This document shows positions 1 through 8,003 of a stretch of DNA of 57,439 nt, in pieces. Under the pieces are notes generated by a model. That model saw only the letters and a program-made list of their open reading frames with translations, was not told where the DNA came from and did no database searches. Each line of letters opens with the position of its first letter. The stretch's first letter is position 1. The translations under genes and the position numbers were made by a program. The DNA comes from Candidatus Gemmiger stercoravium (lineage in GTDB: Bacteria > Bacillota > Clostridia > Oscillospirales > Ruminococcaceae). The stretch is taken from contig DWWE01000032.1 in NCBI GenBank assembly GCA_019119835.1, positions 1 through 57,439 of the forward strand, written 5' to 3'.

Positions 1-150
1 GGTGTGCAGGGGGTGGCCGTCGGCATAAAAGCCTTCGCCCTGGTGTTTGACCGCCTTGATGCAGGAGGCGCTGACCCCCTGGGTGCGCAGAAAGACACCC
101 AGGCGGCTGCCTTCCGCGGACGGCGGCACAGTAAACGACAGCGTCGTCAC
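1..150 (-). CDS. RluA-family pseudouridine synthase, N-terminal part (cut by window edge)
   Basis: The first 50 codons of a minus-strand gene that continues past the left edge of the window. The start is a GTG at 148-150 preceded by a strong AAAGGGGAG ribosome site. The residues (LSFTVPPSAEGSRLGVFLR, then a VSASCIKAVKHQGEGFYADG stretch) match the start of RluA-type 23S rRNA/tRNA pseudouridine synthases, where an S4-like RNA-binding domain precedes the catalytic domain. The catalytic Asp region is outside the window, so which RluA-type enzyme it is cannot be said. It is read away from rnpB and has its own promoter at 188-216. Confidence 0.6.
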   Translation of the reverse strand, partial: MTTLSFTVPPSAEGSRLGVFLRTQGVSASCIKAVKHQGEGFYADGHPLHT

Positions 151-187
151 CCGCGGTCTCCCCTTTCCCCACACTTATACGGTTGCA

Positions 188-216
188 ATTATATCACATA
201 GGGCCCACAGTTGCAA
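188..216 (-). promoter_or_regulatory. Sigma-A-type promoter of the RluA-family gene
   Basis: On the minus strand TTGCAA (211-216) and TATAAT (188-193) are separated by exactly 17 bp. The site sits about 40 bp upstream of the GTG start at 150 and is divergent from the rnpB promoter. Confidence 0.7.
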
Positions 217-221
217 ACCGC

Positions 222-250
222 TTGCCAAAATTTCATAGATGTGGTATAAA
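222..250 (+). promoter_or_regulatory. Sigma-A-type promoter of rnpB
   Basis: TTGCCA (222-227), a 17-bp spacer and TATAAA (245-250). The predicted transcript start falls within a few bases of the 5' strand of helix P1 of RNase P RNA. Confidence 0.75.
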
Positions 251-254
251 ATAG

Positions 255-638
255 AAGAACGAGTGGAACATACGGCGGCGGGGCAGCGTCCGGCGACGGG
301 CCTGTCCTGAGGAAAGTCCGGGCTTCACAGAGGCATGGCAACTGCTAACGGCAGCCGGGGGTGACCCCAGGGAAAGTGCAACAGAAATAGACCGCCGCCC
401 CACGGGGCGGTAAGGATGGAAAGGCGAGGTAAGAGCTCACCAGCGCACTGGCGACTTTGCGGCTATGTAAACCCTGTCAGAAGCAACATCCGTATGGGAC
501 ATTATGTGGAAGCCTCGCACGTCCCGGAGATGGCATGTCACAAAACCCCCGCGGTTTTTGTGCGGAGCCTTGCGGCAACGCAAGGTCAAGATAGATCGTC
601 GTTTAATACAGAACCCGGCTTACGGTCCAGTCGTTCTT
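255..638 (+). ncRNA. rnpB: RNase P RNA (type A)
   Basis: Catalytic RNA subunit of RNase P, which matures tRNA 5' ends. Hallmark conserved segments are present in order: GAGGAAAGTCCGGGC near 309-323, the AGAAATAGACCGCC segment near 383-396, the AAGGATGGAAAGGCGAGGTA stretch near 411-430, and ATAGATCGTCG...ACAGAACCCGGCTTA near 590-622. The ends were set by the P1 helix: AAGAACGA at 255-262 pairs with TCGTTCTT at 631-638. Length is about 384 nt, normal for the bacterial RNA. A strong terminator follows at 650-685. Confidence 0.95.
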
Positions 639-649
639 CTTCACCATAC

Positions 650-685
650 AAAAAGCCCAGCGCCAAAGCGCTGGGCTTTTTGTTG
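650..685. terminator. Bidirectional intrinsic terminator between rnpB and bofA
   Basis: AAAAAGCCCAGCG, a short loop, CGCTGGGCTTTTTG: a perfect GC stem flanked by an A-run and a T-run, so it can end rnpB from the left and the bofA operon from the right. Confidence 0.9.
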
Positions 686-700
686 TGTCTGCGGCATCCG

Positions 701-961
701 TCAGACCGAAAACAGCAGCTGCAGCACCAGCAGGGCGATCACCCCCGGCAGGCCCAGCACCGCGGCAAAAAAGCCGGTCATGCCGTTCAGCGGCAGTCGG
801 ATTCCCGTCATGGGGGCCAGCAGGGCAACGGCCGAAAGCCCCGCCATACCGCACAAAGCGCCGGCAGCCACTGCCAGGACCGGGTGGCGCTGCCGGGACG
901 CGCCATGCGCCACTGCCAGAAGCCCCAACACGCCGGCCCCCAACACCACGGGCGGCATCAT
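701..961 (-). CDS. bofA: BofA family protein (pro-sigma-K processing inhibitor-like)
   Basis: An 86-residue hydrophobic protein. The start was set at the ATG at 959-961 because GGGGAGG lies 6 nt upstream; a longer frame would run back into yaaL. N-terminal membrane helices are followed by the family motif (MTGIRLPLNGMTGF, then AAVLGLPGVIALLVLQLLF). In B. subtilis BofA holds the SpoIVFB protease inactive in the outer forespore membrane until late sporulation; that role is family knowledge. The start overlaps the yaaL stop by 4 nt, so the pair is translationally coupled, as in the B. subtilis yaaL-bofA arrangement. It is the last gene of the long minus-strand block, just after spoIVA. Confidence 0.8.
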   Translation of the reverse strand: MMPPVVLGAGVLGLLAVAHGASRQRHPVLAVAAGALCGMAGLSAVALLAPMTGIRLPLNGMTGFFAAVLGLPGVIALLVLQLLFSV

Positions 962-1188
962 CGGCGGCCTCCCCGCAGTTCCCGCAGCAGCGCACGGCAC
1001 CGGCATTCCAGCGCCGCGTGTTCATAGATCAGCTGTTCGATCACGAACCGGTCCTGCGCCATCTGGAAGGCTTTCTCGTTGGCCTGCAGGGCGCGGTAGG
1101 TCCGGTGGAGCGCCTCGGTCGTCTCGTGCTGTTCCCGGCGCAGCTTTTGCTGCTGCCGCAGGCGCATCAGGGCTCGGGAGCCTTGCAT
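958..1188 (-). CDS. yaaL: YaaL / DUF2508 family protein
   Basis: A 76-residue, charged, predicted all-helical protein with a run rich in Gln, Arg and Glu at residues 10-40, then the DUF2508 signature (AFQMAQDRFVIEQLIYEH around residues 40-58). The function is unknown in any organism. The pairing with bofA is a conserved Bacillota arrangement and supports both calls. The start ATG follows an AGGACAGG ribosome site. Its distance from the spoIVA stop is 15 nt, so it is very probably co-transcribed. Confidence 0.75.
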   Translation of the reverse strand: MQGSRALMRLRQQQKLRREQHETTEALHRTYRALQANEKAFQMAQDRFVIEQLIYEHAALECRCRALLRELRGGRR

Positions 1189-1203
1189 CCTGTCCTACCC
1201 CCT

Positions 1204-2676
1204 TCACAGCAAAATGCAGATCAGGCCGTCGCAGCCCTCATTGATGACCCGCTCCAGCGTCGTCTGCAGCCGGGCGCGGGCGCTTTGGGGCATGTGCAGC
1301 AGTTTTGCCTGCAGCCCTTCATTGACCAGCTCGTTCAGGCTCTTGCCGAAGATGTTGGTGCTCCAGAGTTTCCCCGGGTCTCCCTCAAAATCTTTCAGCA
1401 AGTTGCGGATCAGTTCTTCCCCCTGTTCCTCGCTGCCGACCGTGGGGGAAAGTTCGGTGTGGATGGTCGCCCGCATGATGTGCAGCGACGGCGCACTGGC
1501 CGACAGCCTCACCCCGTATTGCCCGCCCTGCCGGACGATCTCGGGTTCTTCCAGCTTCAGTTCCTCCAGCCCCGGCATGACGATGCCATACCCCGTGGCT
1601 TCCACCTGGGCCAGCGCCCCCTGCAGTTTCTCATAGGCCCGTTTGGCCTTGGCCAGCTCCACAACGCAGGGCAGCAGACTCGCTTCATCCACAATGGCAA
1701 GGCCGGTCTTCTCCCCCAGGATCTTGTAGAAGATGTCCGGCGCCATGGTGAGTTTCAGCCGCACGCTGCCGCTGGCCAGGTCCATGCCGGTCAGTGCGGC
1801 CGCCGTGATGTAGTCGCAGTCGATCTGCAGGTTGCGGCGCGCCTCCCCCATCTTGTGTACGGTACCGGCATATTCCAGCAGCGCCTCGTACAGACTGCTC
1901 TGCAGCCAGTGTCCCGGTTCCAGCATCGTGACCCAGGACGGCATCGACACCGCGATCTCCCGCACCGGGAACTCATACAGCAGTTTTTGCATGATCTCAT
2001 CCATCTGTTCCGCCGTTGCCTCCACACAGTTGAGCGGCACCACCGTTCGCCCGTACATCTCCTCCATCGAGGCCGCCAGGGCCCGGCTGCTCTCGCTGGC
2101 CGGGTCCACGCAGTTGAGCAGGATCAGGTACGGCTTGCCGATCTGCTCCAGCTCGGCGATGATCCGGCGCTCCGCCTGCAGGTAGGCGTCCCGCGGCAGG
2201 TCTGCGACGGACCCGTCGGTGGTGACCACCAGCCCGATGGTCGCATGTTCCCGGATGACCCGGGTGGTGCCGGTTTCGGCTGCCAGGTCAAAGGGGATGG
2301 CCTTGTCGTACCAGGGGCTTTTGACCAGCCGTGGTGCGCCGTCCTCCTCATGGCCGAGCGCCCCCTCCACCATATAGCCGACACAGTCGATGATCCGGGC
2401 GCGGAAACTGCCGCCGCCTGACAATTGGATCTCCACCGCCTGCTCGGGGATGAATTTGGGCTCGGTGGTCATGATGGTCCGCCCGGCAGCGGACTGGGGC
2501 AACTCGTCCAGCGCCCGGGTGCGCTGCGCTTCGTTCTGGATGTGGGGCAGCAGCAGCTGTTCGGCAAAGCGCTTGATAAAGCTGCTCTTTCCGCTGCGCA
2601 CCGGTCCCACCACGCCGATGTAGATATCGCCCCCCGTACGCCTGGCAATCGTCTGGTAAAGCTGTTCCTGGGTCAT
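1204..2676 (-). CDS. spoIVA: Stage IV sporulation protein A (spore coat morphogenetic ATPase)
   Basis: A 490-residue protein, the expected length for SpoIVA. The N-terminal P-loop GVVGPVRSGKSSFIKRF (about residues 21-37) is the family's Walker A and is followed by switch-like regions and the long middle and C-terminal domains; the extreme C-terminus ends in the hydrophobic CILL typical of the family. SpoIVA hydrolyses ATP to polymerise irreversibly on the forespore surface, forming the platform for the coat, anchored by SpoVM. In this window spoVM, sipL and spoIVA lie in a row, so the whole foundation layer is encoded together. The start has GGAGGGCGAGG upstream. It overlaps no neighbour; 18 nt separate it from sipL. 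Confidence 0.97.
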   Translation of the reverse strand: MTQEQLYQTIARRTGGDIYIGVVGPVRSGKSSFIKRFAEQLLLPHIQNEAQRTRALDELPQSAAGRTIMTTEPKFIPEQAVEIQLSGGGSFRARIIDCVGYMVEGALGHEEDGAPRLVKSPWYDKAIPFDLAAETGTTRVIREHATIGLVVTTDGSVADLPRDAYLQAERRIIAELEQIGKPYLILLNCVDPASESSRALAASMEEMYGRTVVPLNCVEATAEQMDEIMQKLLYEFPVREIAVSMPSWVTMLEPGHWLQSSLYEALLEYAGTVHKMGEARRNLQIDCDYITAAALTGMDLASGSVRLKLTMAPDIFYKILGEKTGLAIVDEASLLPCVVELAKAKRAYEKLQGALAQVEATGYGIVMPGLEELKLEEPEIVRQGGQYGVRLSASAPSLHIMRATIHTELSPTVGSEEQGEELIRNLLKDFEGDPGKLWSTNIFGKSLNELVNEGLQAKLLHMPQSARARLQTTLERVINEGCDGLICILL

Positions 2677-2694
2677 CTGCCTCGCCCTCCTCTC

Positions 2695-4251
2695 TCACAG
2701 CGCCGCCGGAACCAGAAGGCAGGCCGTCTCGACCGTCGCCTGCGGCGGTTCCCCTTCGGGACCGGTCTCCAGTTTGTTGGCCGCCACAATATCCCGGCTT
2801 TTGGCATGGTAGCGTTTGGCAATGTCAAAAATCCGCTCGCCCTTCTCCGCATAATACAGGTACAGCGCCGGGCCGTCGGCCTTGTCGGCAAATTCTTCTC
2901 CCAGTTCCACCGACTCCACCGCCTGCAGGGTCTGCACCGCCAGCAGGATGCCGTGCAAATTCAGGTCCACCTCCACCCGCAGCCGGGTACCGGTGCGGCT
3001 GGATACCACCCGGGCCGCCGCCGCGCCCCCCTGCAGCAGATAATCGCCCGGCACGCCGGGGTAAGTTTCCGGCAGCTGCCAGGTAAAGTCCCGGTCATAA
3101 CAGACCATCTCGCCCCTGGCGTCGGTACAGAAGACATGCGCGGTGCCCCGGCCGGTCAGACGCACCGCCGGCGCCTCGGCGTCCTCCACCGCCTCCATCT
3201 GGATGGCCCCCGGCGTGACAAAGCAGCCCCGCACCGACAGTTCCGCTTCCGGCAGATCATCCTCCGCCACCGCCGTGACCGTCTTTTCCAGCGCGGCGCA
3301 CCGCTGCAGGAATTTGCAGGCCACGGTGGAGATCGTCGTCTCGCAGAGGGTCGAATAGGCATCCACCACCAGCGACTCCTTCACCGCCCGCCAGCATTCG
3401 GCATGCAGCTTCCACTGGATCGTCAGGGCGGGTTCCCTGCCCTCCTTCTCCGGGGCGGTCAGCGCGACCGAGAGCACCTCCCCCCAGCAGACCCCCTCAT
3501 CCCCTTCCGCAGCTCCTTCCAGCTCCATGCTCTGCTGGACCGTCCACTCCTTCTGGCGGGTCATCAGTTCCTCCTCGCCATGGGGACGCCACACGGCCTC
3601 CATGCGCAGCAGCCCCTGGCAGCTGACCTGCCCGGCCTGTACCGTCACGCTTTGGGGCACAAAGCAGCCGTCAATGTCCAGAATCGCCTCTCCCTCCCCA
3701 GGCAGCGGGAGGGTGGTCTCGGCGGTGAAGATCTTTTCCGCCGCGGCGGCGCACACCACGCCGGTCTGGGGCGTAACGCGCTGTTCGATGCCGCAGTCCT
3801 CCATCGAGCTGGGCAGCTGTCTTTCCTCGATCGAGAAGGCCGCCAGACTCAGCGTGTAGGCGCCCCGCAGGTCCACCCGGTGTTCGCTCACGGCCCGGCA
3901 GTTGCAGTATTCCACTTCGCCCCAAAGCTGGGCGGGCCCGGGCAGGTAGCGGCCTTCGGGCAGTTCGACGGTCTTTTCAAAGGGGTATTTCTGCTCGGTA
4001 CGCCACAGCTTAGCGCCCCCTTCGTCCGACTGGTAATATACCGTGCAGCGCAGATACCCCTCCCCGTGCCAGCGGCAGCCGGCCAGATCGTTGTGCAGGA
4101 TCACCGGCCGGATCAGACACTTGACGATCTTGAACACCGCCGGCAGATAATCCGGGATCAGCAGCTCGGTCTCCACCGGCAGTTCCAGCCTTGTCTCCCA
4201 CCGCCCGCCATAGGTGGTCATGGTGCTGTGCAACACCTTCAGTTCCATCAT
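2695..4251 (-). CDS. sipL: SipL-like spore coat assembly protein (DUF3794/SPOCS repeats plus LysM)
   Basis: A 518-residue protein. The start was placed at the first of two tandem ATGs (4249-4251) because GGGAGG lies 6 nt upstream; an upstream ATG at 4272 has no ribosome site. Repeated beta-rich DUF3794 (SPOCS) modules fill roughly residues 1-440, and a C-terminal LysM module (LYYAEKGERIFDIAKRYH..SRDIVAANKL) closes the protein. SipL of Clostridioides difficile binds SpoIVA through its LysM domain and is needed for coat attachment; it is the clostridial counterpart of SpoVID. Its position directly upstream of spoIVA fits that partnership. The exact number of SPOCS repeats cannot be fixed by eye. 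Confidence 0.85.
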   Translation of the reverse strand: MMELKVLHSTMTTYGGRWETRLELPVETELLIPDYLPAVFKIVKCLIRPVILHNDLAGCRWHGEGYLRCTVYYQSDEGGAKLWRTEQKYPFEKTVELPEGRYLPGPAQLWGEVEYCNCRAVSEHRVDLRGAYTLSLAAFSIEERQLPSSMEDCGIEQRVTPQTGVVCAAAAEKIFTAETTLPLPGEGEAILDIDGCFVPQSVTVQAGQVSCQGLLRMEAVWRPHGEEELMTRQKEWTVQQSMELEGAAEGDEGVCWGEVLSVALTAPEKEGREPALTIQWKLHAECWRAVKESLVVDAYSTLCETTISTVACKFLQRCAALEKTVTAVAEDDLPEAELSVRGCFVTPGAIQMEAVEDAEAPAVRLTGRGTAHVFCTDARGEMVCYDRDFTWQLPETYPGVPGDYLLQGGAAAARVVSSRTGTRLRVEVDLNLHGILLAVQTLQAVESVELGEEFADKADGPALYLYYAEKGERIFDIAKRYHAKSRDIVAANKLETGPEGEPPQATVETACLLVPAAL

Positions 4252-4373
4252 GCAAATCCTCCCTTGTGCCATGTACAGGCTTTGGCCTGTTTTCGTTGCA
4301 TCTATATGCGGGGAGGCAATAAAATAGGCATCCGATCCCGGATGCCTGCAAACTTTCTGGGTTGTGTCCGTTC

Positions 4374-4413
4374 AAAAACGCCCCTGCCCGCCGCAGCCAT
4401 GCGGCAGTCAGGG
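4374..4413 (-). terminator. Intrinsic terminator just after spoVM
   Basis: On the minus strand CCCCTGACTGCCGC, a short loop, GCGGCGGGCAGGGG is followed by CGTTTTTG. It starts 8 nt past the spoVM stop, so the upstream operon probably ends here at least part of the time, with sipL starting its own transcript downstream. Confidence 0.7.
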
Positions 4414-4421
4414 GTGCATCT

Positions 4422-4490
4422 TCATACCTTAAAGATCGTGCGCAGCAGCCAACGCAGCGCAACCGGACACTTGACGATCACAATTCGCAT
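4422..4490 (-). CDS. spoVM: Stage V sporulation protein M (22-residue membrane-curvature peptide)
   Basis: A 22-codon gene, below the length cut-off of most gene finders. The ATG at 4488-4490 follows an AAAAGGGAGGTGCCGCT ribosome site. The peptide begins MRIVIVKCPVALRW. Aligned without gaps to B. subtilis SpoVM it shares Met1, Lys7, Pro9, Leu12 and Arg17, and Pro9 is the residue needed for correct localisation there. It ends after residue 22, lacking the charged tail of the 26-residue B. subtilis peptide. SpoVM is an amphipathic helix that lies in the convex forespore membrane and recruits SpoIVA. Context is decisive: thiN is upstream, as in B. subtilis, and sipL-spoIVA are downstream. Confidence 0.9.
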   Translation of the reverse strand: MRIVIVKCPVALRWLLRTIFKV

Positions 4491-4570
4491 AGCGGCACCT
4501 CCCTTTTCCGTGAGCTTCGGCTCTCGGTCCGTTCTCGTGCCATACTATGCGGCGGAGGGAAGCATGGTGC

Positions 4571-5239
4571 TCAATCGGCGCGGGACAAAACCACCAGGCC
4601 GTGCCCGGACCGACAGGACAGAACCGCCTGCGGTTCGGTGAACTCATTGCTGACCCCCAGCGGATAATCCGGCGTCAGGGTGGCGTCGGTGAGCGGGTAG
4701 AATACCCCGCGTTCCTGCACGCCGGTCAAAGCGCCGTCCAGCGGGAAGAGCGACAGGTAGGTCCACTCTGCCCGCTCCAGAACCAGCGGCCTGCCCGGGC
4801 AGAGAATGCGCAGTTCGCTGTACGCATCCGCCAGCAGAACTTCGACCCCCTGCTTGGCCAGAAACAGCGCCGTATGCAGGTTGGCGATGGTGTGTTCCAG
4901 CCGTTTGCCGCCCAGCGCCCCCAAAAAGGTCACATGGCGGCAGCCCTGCTGCCAGAGCCAGCGGGCCGCAAAATGGGTATCGGTGTCATCTTTGACATGG
5001 GGCAGCACGATGGTGTGCTCATGCAGGACCGGCGGCTGCGGGGCGGAATCGAAATCCCCCACAATGAGGTCCGGAACCAGACCCAGGCGCTGCACATTGC
5101 GATAGCCGGCGTCACAGGCGACAAGGAAATCGCCCGGCTGCAGATACCGCGCCATCTCCGCCCCGATGGGCACCGCCGAAAAGACGACCGCCCGTGTGGG
5201 AGACGCCCCGCCGGCCGCGCCCTGTTCGGGATGGGTCAT
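4571..5239 (-). CDS. thiN: Thiamine pyrophosphokinase
   Basis: A 222-residue enzyme that transfers pyrophosphate from ATP to thiamine, making thiamine diphosphate. The N-terminal ATP-binding half contains the family DAGYRNVQRLGLVPDLIVGD and FDS segment, followed by KDDTDTHFA and the GALGGKRLEHTIAN motif; the C-terminal half is the beta-rich thiamine-binding domain. The start used (ATG at 5237-5239) forms an ATGA overlap with the rsgA stop and has AGGAGTGGGAG just upstream; an ATG three codons earlier is less well placed. The gene sits between rsgA and spoVM as in B. subtilis, except that rpe, normally between rsgA and thiN, is missing. Confidence 0.93.
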   Translation of the reverse strand: MTHPEQGAAGGASPTRAVVFSAVPIGAEMARYLQPGDFLVACDAGYRNVQRLGLVPDLIVGDFDSAPQPPVLHEHTIVLPHVKDDTDTHFAARWLWQQGCRHVTFLGALGGKRLEHTIANLHTALFLAKQGVEVLLADAYSELRILCPGRPLVLERAEWTYLSLFPLDGALTGVQERGVFYPLTDATLTPDYPLGVSNEFTEPQAVLSCRSGHGLVVLSRAD

Positions 5240-6099
5240 CGCTCCCACTCCTTTCGCTGGCTGGCTTCCTCATACATAGCCAGGTAGCTTTCGTAGCGGC
5301 TGGACGAGATCTCCCCCGCCTGCAGGGCGGCGCGGACCGCACAGCCGGTCTCGCTGCGGTGGGAGCAGCCGGTAAACCGGCACCGCCCGAAATAGGGCGC
5401 GAACTCCGGGAAGGCGTGCTGCAGTTCCTCCTTGGGGATATAGGCCAGCTTCTGCGCTTCCAGGCTGGCAAAGCCGGGGGTGTCGGCAATGCGGCCGCCG
5501 CAGCTTTCAAAGATCTCCACCTCGCGGGTGGTATGGCGCCCGCGGCCCAGCTTCTGGCTGATGTCGCCGGTCTGGCGGTGCAGGTCCGGGTCCAGCGCGT
5601 TGAGCAGGGTCGATTTGCCCACCCCCGAATTGCCGCAGAAAGCACACAGCCTGCCCTGGATCCGCTCGCGCAGGGCATCGAGCCCTTCCCCTGTGGCGTG
5701 GTGGAGGAGGATGACCGGGATGCCGCTTTTCTCATAGGCGGCCAGCAGCTGGTCAGCCGCTGCCAGGTCCGACTTGGTGATGACCAGAACAGGTTGGACA
5801 TCCTTATAGACGGCCGCCGCGGTCAGTTCATCCAGTATACGGGTGCTGGGCACCGGCTGGGTCGTGCTGGCCACGATGAACAGCACATCCAGGTTGGCGA
5901 TGGGCGGCCGCACGAACACATTCTTGCGGGGGGCGATCTCGTCGATCATGTTGCCCTCGGCGTTCAGGGTCACAACGTCCCCGGCCACCGGCGTAATGCC
6001 CCGCTTGCGGAAGATCCCGCGGGCACGGCATTCCTGCAGGCCGGTTTCGGTGCGGACATAATAGAAACCACCCACGCCCTTTGCGATGTAACCGGTCAT
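5236..6099 (-). CDS. rsgA: Ribosome small subunit-dependent GTPase A
   Basis: A 287-residue circularly permuted GTPase that helps late 30S subunit maturation. An N-terminal OB fold (residues 1-70) is followed by TKSDLA (G4), then GNSGVGKSTLLN (G1, the P-loop) and DTPGF (G3), the permuted order typical of RsgA/YloQ. The C-terminal zinc-binding region shows CRFTGCSHRSETGC. Four-base ATGA overlaps with prkC upstream and thiN downstream indicate translational coupling. In B. subtilis this GTPase (CpgA) is phosphorylated by PrkC, which fits the direct linkage seen here. Confidence 0.95.
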   Translation of the reverse strand: MTGYIAKGVGGFYYVRTETGLQECRARGIFRKRGITPVAGDVVTLNAEGNMIDEIAPRKNVFVRPPIANLDVLFIVASTTQPVPSTRILDELTAAAVYKDVQPVLVITKSDLAAADQLLAAYEKSGIPVILLHHATGEGLDALRERIQGRLCAFCGNSGVGKSTLLNALDPDLHRQTGDISQKLGRGRHTTREVEIFESCGGRIADTPGFASLEAQKLAYIPKEELQHAFPEFAPYFGRCRFTGCSHRSETGCAVRAALQAGEISSSRYESYLAMYEEASQRKEWER

Positions 6100-8003
6100 C
6101 CGGTGTACACGCTTCCGTCGTCGTTGTGGGTGACGCCGTCGCCGGTCAGATACCGGCGCACCCAGTTGCCGCTGCCCTCCGGCACTTCATCATACCATTC
6201 CTGAATGATGGTGTTGGGATCGCCGTTGGGCTCGGCCGGGGCGGGGGTCGCCACCACCTCGGGCACACCGGTGGACACATACAGCACCACGACGCTGTAC
6301 AGCGAAACCGTATCACCCGCCGAGGGGTTCTGTTCAATGATTGTACCGGCCGGCTGATCACTGTTGACCTCCCGAACGGCGGGCACCAGGTTGGCCGTGT
6401 TGATGGCGTTGCGGGCATCCGTTTCGTCCAGCCCCTCCACCGAAGGCACGCTGGCCGTCGTCACACGGGTGGGCTTAGCCACATACAACACCACGGTGGA
6501 GCCGCCCTCCACCGAGCTGCCGGCGGCCGGCTCGGTACGGATGACCGTTCCCTCCGCCACGCTGTCGTTGGTTTCCCGGCGGGTGGTCACCGACACACCC
6601 AGGTCCACCAGCGTCTGCTTGGCGGTATCCTTGTCATAGCCGCCCACATCAGGCAGTGTGATGATCTCGGTGCCACGGCTGACCTTCAGGGTGATCTTCT
6701 GTTTTTCCTTCACGGTGCGGCCCGCCGCCGGGGACTGCTGAAAAATCGTCCCGGCCGGGTAGCTGGAATTGTATTCGTACACGAACTCGGGGGTCAGCAG
6801 CGCGAAATAGTCCGATGCGCGGAACTCATCCTCGGTCTGGTCGACAAAGTCGATGAGCTGCACGTTGTCCCGGTTGGAGAACAACGGGTTGGTGGAGTTG
6901 GTGAAGATCAGGTACACCAGGATGGTGGCACCGATGATGAAGGCCACCGCCATACCGAAGAAAATCGGCAGGACAGAAAAGTGCTTCTCTTTTACCGGTT
7001 TGCGGGCTGCCGTCTTTTTCACATTTTTTCCTTTCCCGGTCATCGTGTCGGTCCGCCGCGCCTGCTGGGTGCTGATGCCGCTCTTGGTGCCGGACCGACC
7101 GCCGGACACCACCTTGTTGATGGTTTTGCTGGGGGCGTCCTGGGTGTTGTATTCATATTCAAAGCGGATGCTGGGGTTCTGCTTGAACGCCTGAATGGCC
7201 TGCAGCATCTCGGCCGCGCTCTGATAGCGGTCATCCGGGTCCTTTTCCATCGCCTTTTCGGTGATCTGGCGCAGACCTTCCGGCACATTGGGCGCCACCT
7301 GGGCCAGCGGCTTCGGCTTTTCCGAGATCTGCATGATGGCGATGGACACCGTGCCGCTGCCGTCAAAGGGCAGATGGCCGGAAAGCATCTCGTACATCAT
7401 AACGCCCACCGAGTAGATGTCGGTACGCCCGTCGGTGTGGTCGCCCTTGGCCTGCTCGGGGCTGATATAGTGGACCGAACCGATCGCCTTGTCGCTGACG
7501 GTCTGGCTCTGCGCGCGGGAGAAGCGGGCGATGCCGAAGTCCATCATCTTGATGGAACCGTCCGCCTGCAGCATGATGTTCTGGGGCTTGACATCCCGGT
7601 GGACGATGCCCTTGGAGTGGGCGTGTTCCAGCGCCCCCAGCACCTGGGTGGCAAAGTGGATGACCTCTTTCCAGGTCAGGGCGCCGCCCCGCTGTTTCAG
7701 ATATTCTTTGAGGGTGATGCCGTCGATGTATTCCATCACGATATACTGCAGCTGGTCGGTCACCGAGACATCGTACACCTTGACGATGTTGGGATGATCC
7801 AGGATCGAGATGGCCTTCGATTCATTTTTGAAACGGCGGACCAGCTCCTCGTTGTCAAGGAATTCTTCCTTGAGGACCTTCACCGCAATGGCGTTGCCGG
7901 TGCGCACGTCACGGCCTTTGTAGACATTGGCCATGCCGCCCACGCCGAGCAGACTTTCAATCAGATAGCGGCCGTCCAGCTTTCTGCCAATCAGGTTATC
8001 CAT
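6096..8003 (-). CDS. prkC: PASTA-domain serine/threonine protein kinase (Stk1/PrkC type)
   Basis: A 635-residue membrane kinase. The cytoplasmic kinase domain has the glycine loop GVGGMANV (about 20-27), catalytic Lys42 in AVKVLK, HRDVKPQN (135-142) and DFGIAR (155-160). A basic linker leads to one transmembrane helix (VLPIFFGMAVAFIIGATILVYLIF, written here as its core near residue 350), then three extracellular PASTA repeats that in relatives bind muropeptides or lipid II, and an Asn/Pro-containing tail. In spore formers such kinases also sense muropeptides to trigger germination. The start overlaps the end of prpC, its phosphatase partner, by 8 nt. Confidence 0.95.
   Translation of the reverse strand: MDNLIGRKLDGRYLIESLLGVGGMANVYKGRDVRTGNAIAVKVLKEEFLDNEELVRRFKNESKAISILDHPNIVKVYDVSVTDQLQYIVMEYIDGITLKEYLKQRGGALTWKEVIHFATQVLGALEHAHSKGIVHRDVKPQNIMLQADGSIKMMDFGIARFSRAQSQTVSDKAIGSVHYISPEQAKGDHTDGRTDIYSVGVMMYEMLSGHLPFDGSGTVSIAIMQISEKPKPLAQVAPNVPEGLRQITEKAMEKDPDDRYQSAAEMLQAIQAFKQNPSIRFEYEYNTQDAPSKTINKVVSGGRSGTKSGISTQQARRTDTMTGKGKNVKKTAARKPVKEKHFSVLPIFFGMAVAFIIGATILVYLIFTNSTNPLFSNRDNVQLIDFVDQTEDEFRASDYFALLTPEFVYEYNSSYPAGTIFQQSPAAGRTVKEKQKITLKVSRGTEIITLPDVGGYDKDTAKQTLVDLGVSVTTRRETNDSVAEGTVIRTEPAAGSSVEGGSTVVLYVAKPTRVTTASVPSVEGLDETDARNAINTANLVPAVREVNSDQPAGTIIEQNPSAGDTVSLYSVVVLYVSTGVPEVVATPAPAEPNGDPNTIIQEWYDEVPEGSGNWVRRYLTGDGVTHNDDGSVYTG

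Noticed and set aside
2425-4641. Open frame of about 738 codons antisense to sipL and spoVM
   Set aside because: Antisense shadow of a GC-rich coding region with no recognisable domain.
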